A stretch of DNA of 64,000 bases from assembly GCA_902766785.1 (NCBI GenBank), contig CACXEO010000096.1:79152-143151 (forward strand), read 5' to 3'. How positions within the stretch are numbered: position 1 is the first letter of the stretch; each line of letters begins with the position of its first letter. The translations under genes and the position numbers were made by a program. Shown here in pieces: positions 60,442-64,000 of the stretch. The stretch is from Oscillospiraceae bacterium. GTDB lineage: Bacteria; Bacillota; Clostridia; Oscillospirales; Ruminococcaceae. A model generated the notes under the pieces. That model was not told the DNA's origin. It ran no database searches and saw only the letters and a program-made list of their open reading frames with translations.

Positions 60442-60815
60442 AAAGCACCTCCGTCCGAATCGCCGTCCGCAGCGGCTGCATTTCCGGATTACCAACCCGC
60501 AGGCGTATAACTGCAGGACAATACAATGATTGTGTCCATTATATAGCATTTACGCCCGAAATACAATCTATGAATTTTATTTGTGCAGACAGGTTGCCAC
60601 GGTAGTAAAACAACAGAAAATCGCCACGTTCAATTCCAGTATTTTGAGTTGAACTTCCATAGAATCCGAACCCTGCGGCAGCAAGATTTTTTTACAAATG
60701 GGGTGCCAATATGTTAAAATAAGAATAACACAAAAATGCGGGGCGTTTTAACTGCTTCCGCATGGGGATAGGCGCTTTTAGAATGCTCTGTCCCGGTTTT
60801 GAAATGGGGTTGTTT
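60442..60815. promoter_or_regulatory. Divergent promoter region of comEB and rsmA (374 bp)
   Basis: Leftward: TTGTAT (60561-60566), a 17-bp spacer and TATAAT (60538-60543) for comEB. Rightward: TTTACA (60691-60696), an 18-bp spacer and TAAAAT (60715-60720) for rsmA. No small gene was seen between. Confidence 0.75.
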
Positions 60816-61694
60816 ATGGAACGCTTAACCGATATCGGCGTGGTAAAAGAGCTTCTTGCCCGCCACAATTTTACCTTTTCAAAGGCATTGGGCCAAAATT
60901 TTTTGGTGAACCCCTCAGTCTGCCCGCGGATAGCCGAGCAGGGCGGCGCCGCGCCCGGTGTGGGCGTAATTGAAGTCGGGACCGGCATCGGTGTTCTGAC
61001 CGCCGAGCTTGCCAGACGGGCGGATAAAGTAGTGGCGGTTGAACTGGACAATCGCCTTCTCCCTATCTTAGAAGAAACGCTGCAGGAGTTCAATAATGTA
61101 AAAATTATCAACAACGATATTCTCAAGGTTGACCTGCACAGCCTGATTCGGGAGGAATTCCCGGGGATGGAGGTCGTTGTCTGCGCAAACCTTCCCTATT
61201 ATATTACCTCTCCCATCATTATGGGATTACTGGAAGAGCGCCTCCCAATCAAAGCGATTACCGTAATGGTCCAGAAAGAGGCCGCAGCAAGGCTCTGCGC
61301 AAAGCCCGGCACACGGGACGCGGGATCGGTTACTATTGCGGTGCGGTATTTCAGCGAGCCGAAGCAGCTTTTCACCGTTTCGCGGGGCAGTTTCATGCCG
61401 TCGCCGAATGTGGATTCCGCCGTCATCCGGCTGGATATCCGGGAACCGGAGCCGCTGGATTTCGACGAATCTTTCTTTTTCAAGGTAGTCCGCGCTTCGT
61501 TTGCCCAACGGCGGAAAACCGTTGTCAATTCGGTTTCCGCAACTTTAAAGATGAGCAAGTCAGAGGTCGCGGCGGCCCTTGCGCAAAACGGCGTCAAGGC
61601 CACTGCCCGGGCGGAGGAGCTTCGAATGGGTGAGTTCATCTCGCTGGCTCGTTCCCTTGCCCCCCCTTTCCCAAAACTAACCCAAGGAGGCTGA
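60816..61694 (+). CDS. rsmA: 16S rRNA adenine dimethyltransferase KsgA/RsmA
   Basis: A 292-residue methyltransferase dimethylating A1518/A1519 of 16S rRNA. KALGQNFLVNPSVCPRIAEQ is the family N-terminus, IEVGTGIGVLTAELA binds SAM, VVCANLPYYITSPII is the NLPY catalytic motif, and SFMPSPNVDSAVIRL follows. The start is ATG 60816 (MERLTD), with GGGG six bases upstream; the frame is open further upstream without an RBS. It heads a rightward group with a HAD hydrolase 3 bp after its stop. Confidence 0.94.
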   Translation: MERLTDIGVVKELLARHNFTFSKALGQNFLVNPSVCPRIAEQGGAAPGVGVIEVGTGIGVLTAELARRADKVVAVELDNRLLPILEETLQEFNNVKIINNDILKVDLHSLIREEFPGMEVVVCANLPYYITSPIIMGLLEERLPIKAITVMVQKEAAARLCAKPGTRDAGSVTIAVRYFSEPKQLFTVSRGSFMPSPNVDSAVIRLDIREPEPLDFDESFFFKVVRASFAQRRKTVVNSVSATLKMSKSEVAAALAQNGVKATARAEELRMGEFISLARSLAPPFPKLTQGG

Positions 61695-61697
61695 GCA

Positions 61698-62372
61698 ATG
61701 ATTAAAGCTGTTATCTTCGATATGGACGGGCTGATGTTCGACACCGAAGCCCTTGCCAAAAAAGGCTGGCTGATTGTGGGGCGCGAATTCAACCTCCCCA
61801 TTACCGATGAAATCCTGCACAGGGTAATCGGCATGAACGCCGCAGGCGTCAAAAAAACCTGCACGGACTATTTCGGCGCCGGATTTGATTATGAGGGCTT
61901 CCGGCAAACCGTCGAGGACTATATGAACAAGGTGCTGGAGGAGGACGGTATGCCGGTCAAGCGGGGGCTGCCCGAGCTTCTTGACTACCTGAAAGAGAAC
62001 AGGTACCAAACCGCGGTAGCGAGTTCCTCTTCCCGCGCAACGGTTGAAGATTACCTGCGCCGGGCCAAAATGGAGGGCATTTTTTCCACCCTCATCTGCG
62101 GCGATATGGTTACACGGAGCAAGCCGGAGCCGGATATTTTCCTCAAGGCTGCCGAAGAGCTCGGCGCCGCACCGGCGGATTGCCTTATCCTTGAGGACTC
62201 TCCTAACGGGATCCGGGCAGCGCACGCCGCAGGGATGCGGGTGATCATGGTTCCCGACCTGATTGAGCCAACCGCAGACCTGCGCGCAATGGCCAGCAAG
62301 GTTTGCGAATCGCTCCACGACGTCATCCTATTTCTGGAAAATGGCCGGAAGGGGGAACAGTCCAATGGATAA
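61698..62372 (+). CDS. HAD-superfamily hydrolase (beta-phosphoglucomutase/phosphatase type)
   Basis: A 224-residue HAD protein. Motif I is FDMDGLMFDTE (nucleophile Asp), motif II in AVASSSSRATVE, motif III with Lys in SKPEPDIFLKAAEELGA, motif IV DSPNGIRAA. This resembles beta-phosphoglucomutases and related phosphatases; the substrate is unknown. RBS AAGGAGG lies before ATG 61698 next to the rsmA stop. The VanZ-like gene overlaps its end by 8 bp. Confidence 0.88.
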   Translation: MIKAVIFDMDGLMFDTEALAKKGWLIVGREFNLPITDEILHRVIGMNAAGVKKTCTDYFGAGFDYEGFRQTVEDYMNKVLEEDGMPVKRGLPELLDYLKENRYQTAVASSSSRATVEDYLRRAKMEGIFSTLICGDMVTRSKPEPDIFLKAAEELGAAPADCLILEDSPNGIRAAHAAGMRVIMVPDLIEPTADLRAMASKVCESLHDVILFLENGRKGEQSNG

Positions 62373-62958
62373 ATTTTCCCCTTTTACCAGTTCCTTTTCC
62401 ATATCCGAAATTTTTATCTCTGTTCCGGACGCTATGCTGATCGCCCTCGGAGTTTTTATCCTTTTGCGGTTTCTCTGTTTTAAGCGGATGAAATTTTCCC
62501 GCACCCTGCTCTGCGGAGTGTTCGCCATATATATCGGTGCAGTCGCGTCCCTCACCCTTTTTCCTCTTTTCCCCAGTCAATTTGCTTTTTCATGGAAGAA
62601 CTTCACAACCGCATTTCACCAGTCAAACCTCTTTCCTTTTTTCTGGTCGGTCCAGATGTTCCAGAACGGGATGGCTGCCGGAAATATGGGAACCGTCTTT
62701 TACAACCTGGGCGGAAACCTGATTATGCTGATGCCTTTCGGCGTCCTGGTTCCGCTGATCTGGCGGACAAGCCCGCTCAGGACCATCCTGCTGGCGGTGG
62801 TTTCCGCCTTTGGGGTCGAGTTTATCCAGTTTCTTGAGAATGTTTTCCACATCGGTTATAACGACGTTAGTTTTGACGACTTTCTCTTAAATGCGCTCGG
62901 ATGTATCCTGGCCTATCTTCTCTTTTTGGGAATCCGCACTGCACTCCGCAAAAGCTGA
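62365..62958 (+). CDS. VanZ-like membrane protein
   Basis: A 197-residue membrane protein with about five hydrophobic segments. NLGGNLIMLMPFGVLVPLIW and GVEFIQFLENVFHIGYNDVS followed by FDDFLLNALGCILAY are the hallmark of the VanZ family. VanZ gives low-level teicoplanin resistance in enterococci, but most members have unknown roles. ATG 62365 overlaps the HAD gene. AAGGGGGAA lies 9 bp upstream. Confidence 0.85.
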   Translation: MDKFSPFTSSFSISEIFISVPDAMLIALGVFILLRFLCFKRMKFSRTLLCGVFAIYIGAVASLTLFPLFPSQFAFSWKNFTTAFHQSNLFPFFWSVQMFQNGMAAGNMGTVFYNLGGNLIMLMPFGVLVPLIWRTSPLRTILLAVVSAFGVEFIQFLENVFHIGYNDVSFDDFLLNALGCILAYLLFLGIRTALRKS

Positions 62959-63009
62959 TTTCATCCCGCTGCACACCCTGTTAAATTACAGTTCGGAGGT
63001 TTATGTCCC

Positions 63010-63822
63010 ATGCAAAAAAATCCCTGTCCCCTGGTCGATTTCCATACTCACGCTTTCCCAGACGCCATTGCGGCGCGGACAATGGCGAAACTCTCCGCCA
63101 TTGCTGACGCCGCCCCGTTTACCGACGGCACCCTGTCCGGCCTGCGCGGAAAGCAGGAAGAAGGCGGCGTGACCCTGACGGTCATCCACCAGATTGCCAC
63201 CAAACCATCCCAGCAGATTACAGTCAACAACTGGGCGGCCGCCAACCAGAAAGATAACGTCGTCTTTTTTGGCTCAGTCCACCCGGATGCGGAAGACGCT
63301 CTGCCGGAGCTTTCGCGGATTAAGGAAATCGGGCTCAGGGGGGTTAAATTCCACCCCGATTACCAGGAATTTTTTGTGGAAGACAAGCGGGTTTTCCCCC
63401 TGTATGAAGAAATCGAGCGGCTGGGGCTTCCCCTGATCTTCCACGCGGGGCGGGACCCGCTCTCCCCTGACCTTGTCCACGCCGCCCCCAAAGGGATTGC
63501 CGAGGTGGCGAAGACTTTTCCGCGGCTCACCGTCATTGCGGCCCATCTGGGCGGGATGGAGCGGAGCAACGAGGTTGAGCAGTACCTGGTTGGGCTGCCG
63601 AACGTATATTTCGACCTTTCGATGGCCCATACCTTTGCCGACGCCGCACAGGCGGAGCGGATTGTCAAAACGCACGGCGCTGAAAAAATTCTTTTTGCCA
63701 CCGACTTACCGTGGGGAACGGCAAAACAGACGCTTTTATTTATGGAGCAGCTCCACCTGACGGAGGATGAGGAAAAACAAATACGCTTTGTGAACGCCTG
63801 CAGGATTTTGGGGATAGGCTAA
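63010..63822 (+). CDS. Amidohydrolase family protein
   Basis: A 270-residue metal-dependent TIM-barrel hydrolase of the amidohydrolase-2 group. LVDFHTHAFPDAIAARTMAK gives the N-terminal HxH, GLRGVKFHPDYQEFF and LPLIFHAGRDPLSPD carry further histidines, VIAAHLGGMERSNEVEQYLV follows, and ATDLPWG carries the metal Asp. Members decarboxylate or hydrolyse small organics; the substrate is unknown. The gene follows the VanZ-like gene after 51 bp, with GGAGG seven bases upstream of ATG. The remaining ~180 bp to the window end hold no gene I can support. Confidence 0.85.
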   Translation: MQKNPCPLVDFHTHAFPDAIAARTMAKLSAIADAAPFTDGTLSGLRGKQEEGGVTLTVIHQIATKPSQQITVNNWAAANQKDNVVFFGSVHPDAEDALPELSRIKEIGLRGVKFHPDYQEFFVEDKRVFPLYEEIERLGLPLIFHAGRDPLSPDLVHAAPKGIAEVAKTFPRLTVIAAHLGGMERSNEVEQYLVGLPNVYFDLSMAHTFADAAQAERIVKTHGAEKILFATDLPWGTAKQTLLFMEQLHLTEDEEKQIRFVNACRILGIG

Positions 63823-64000
63823 ACAGCAGTGTTCCCAAGAACTTATGACTGGCCTTTCAGCCCGCGTGAGCTTATTTCGGTGGGCAGCATTTTTGCCGTG
63901 TAAAAAATATTTGACAGAAAGACTAACTATTAAAAGTCAAGCCCAAAAAGCAGAAAGATTGTGAATTGGTAGTTGGTGCAAAAAAGGCGCACCGAAACTG

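Overview
The window looks like a chromosomal segment of a spore-forming, anaerobic member of the Clostridia, most likely in the Oscillospirales/Ruminococcaceae range. This is an inference from gene content: a T-box-controlled alaS, spoVG, a BofA-like protein, darA, ricT, an oxygen-sensitive class III ribonucleotide reductase, and the mreBCD/PBP2/minD/mgsA gene order. Most of the DNA is moderately GC-rich housekeeping sequence. The block at about 8.8-15.6 kb is clearly AT-richer and is an integrated mobilizable element.

Layout. 1-5.2 kb: alaS (runs off the left edge) with a T-box leader, a small membrane protein, a class B penicillin-binding protein and guaA. 5.2-8.8 kb: a small accessory module (98-aa protein plus a ribbon-helix-helix protein with its own promoter and operators), then a CofE-like ligase and a second GMP-synthase paralogue whose glutaminase domain is shortened and lacks its catalytic residues. 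8.8-15.6 kb: an integrative mobilizable element next to the second guaA, with repressor, excisionase, tyrosine integrase, MobC-like protein, RepA-like ATPase, candidate oriT, MobV relaxase, TnpV and remnants. 15.6-24.4 kb: mscL, a DUF6483-type protein, a URO-D-family protein, a GH2 beta-mannosidase, an MFS exporter, a GNAT acetyltransferase, murC and spoVG. 24.5-29.2 kb: an orphan small-RNA candidate, an AEC transporter, nrdG and a split nrdD. 29.2-32.5 kb: an MFS permease with a structured leader, a serine hydrolase, and a divergent Xre regulator/49-aa protein pair.

32.6-45.5 kb is a leftward block: aspS-hisS, then the cell-shape cluster mreB-mreC-mreD-PBP2-minD-mgsA, dut, U32 peptidase, zapA and a NUDIX hydrolase. 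45.9-52 kb holds an M14-like protein without catalytic residues, an FAD oxidoreductase, DUF2752/DUF4190 membrane proteins, rnpB, a GNAT acetyltransferase, BofA/YaaL-like proteins and a PrsA-like lipoprotein. 52.2-60.4 kb, all leftward: ferredoxin, ricT, holB, darA, Orn/Lys/Arg decarboxylase, GNAT, mnmA-iscU-iscS, rnhA and comEB. 60.8-63.8 kb, rightward: rsmA, a HAD hydrolase, a VanZ-like protein and an amidohydrolase.

Most interesting points: (i) class III ribonucleotide reductase is split, with the glycyl-radical domain encoded as a separate 60-residue protein; (ii) a CofE-like ligase is paired with a glutaminase-dead GMP-synthase paralogue; (iii) an M14 carboxypeptidase homologue has lost all the expected catalytic residues; (iv) an orphan ~70-nt RNA has a near-consensus promoter and two terminators; (v) a 49-aa protein diverges from an Xre regulator whose start codon lies in a perfect hairpin. 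No CRISPR array, rRNA or tRNA gene was recognised.
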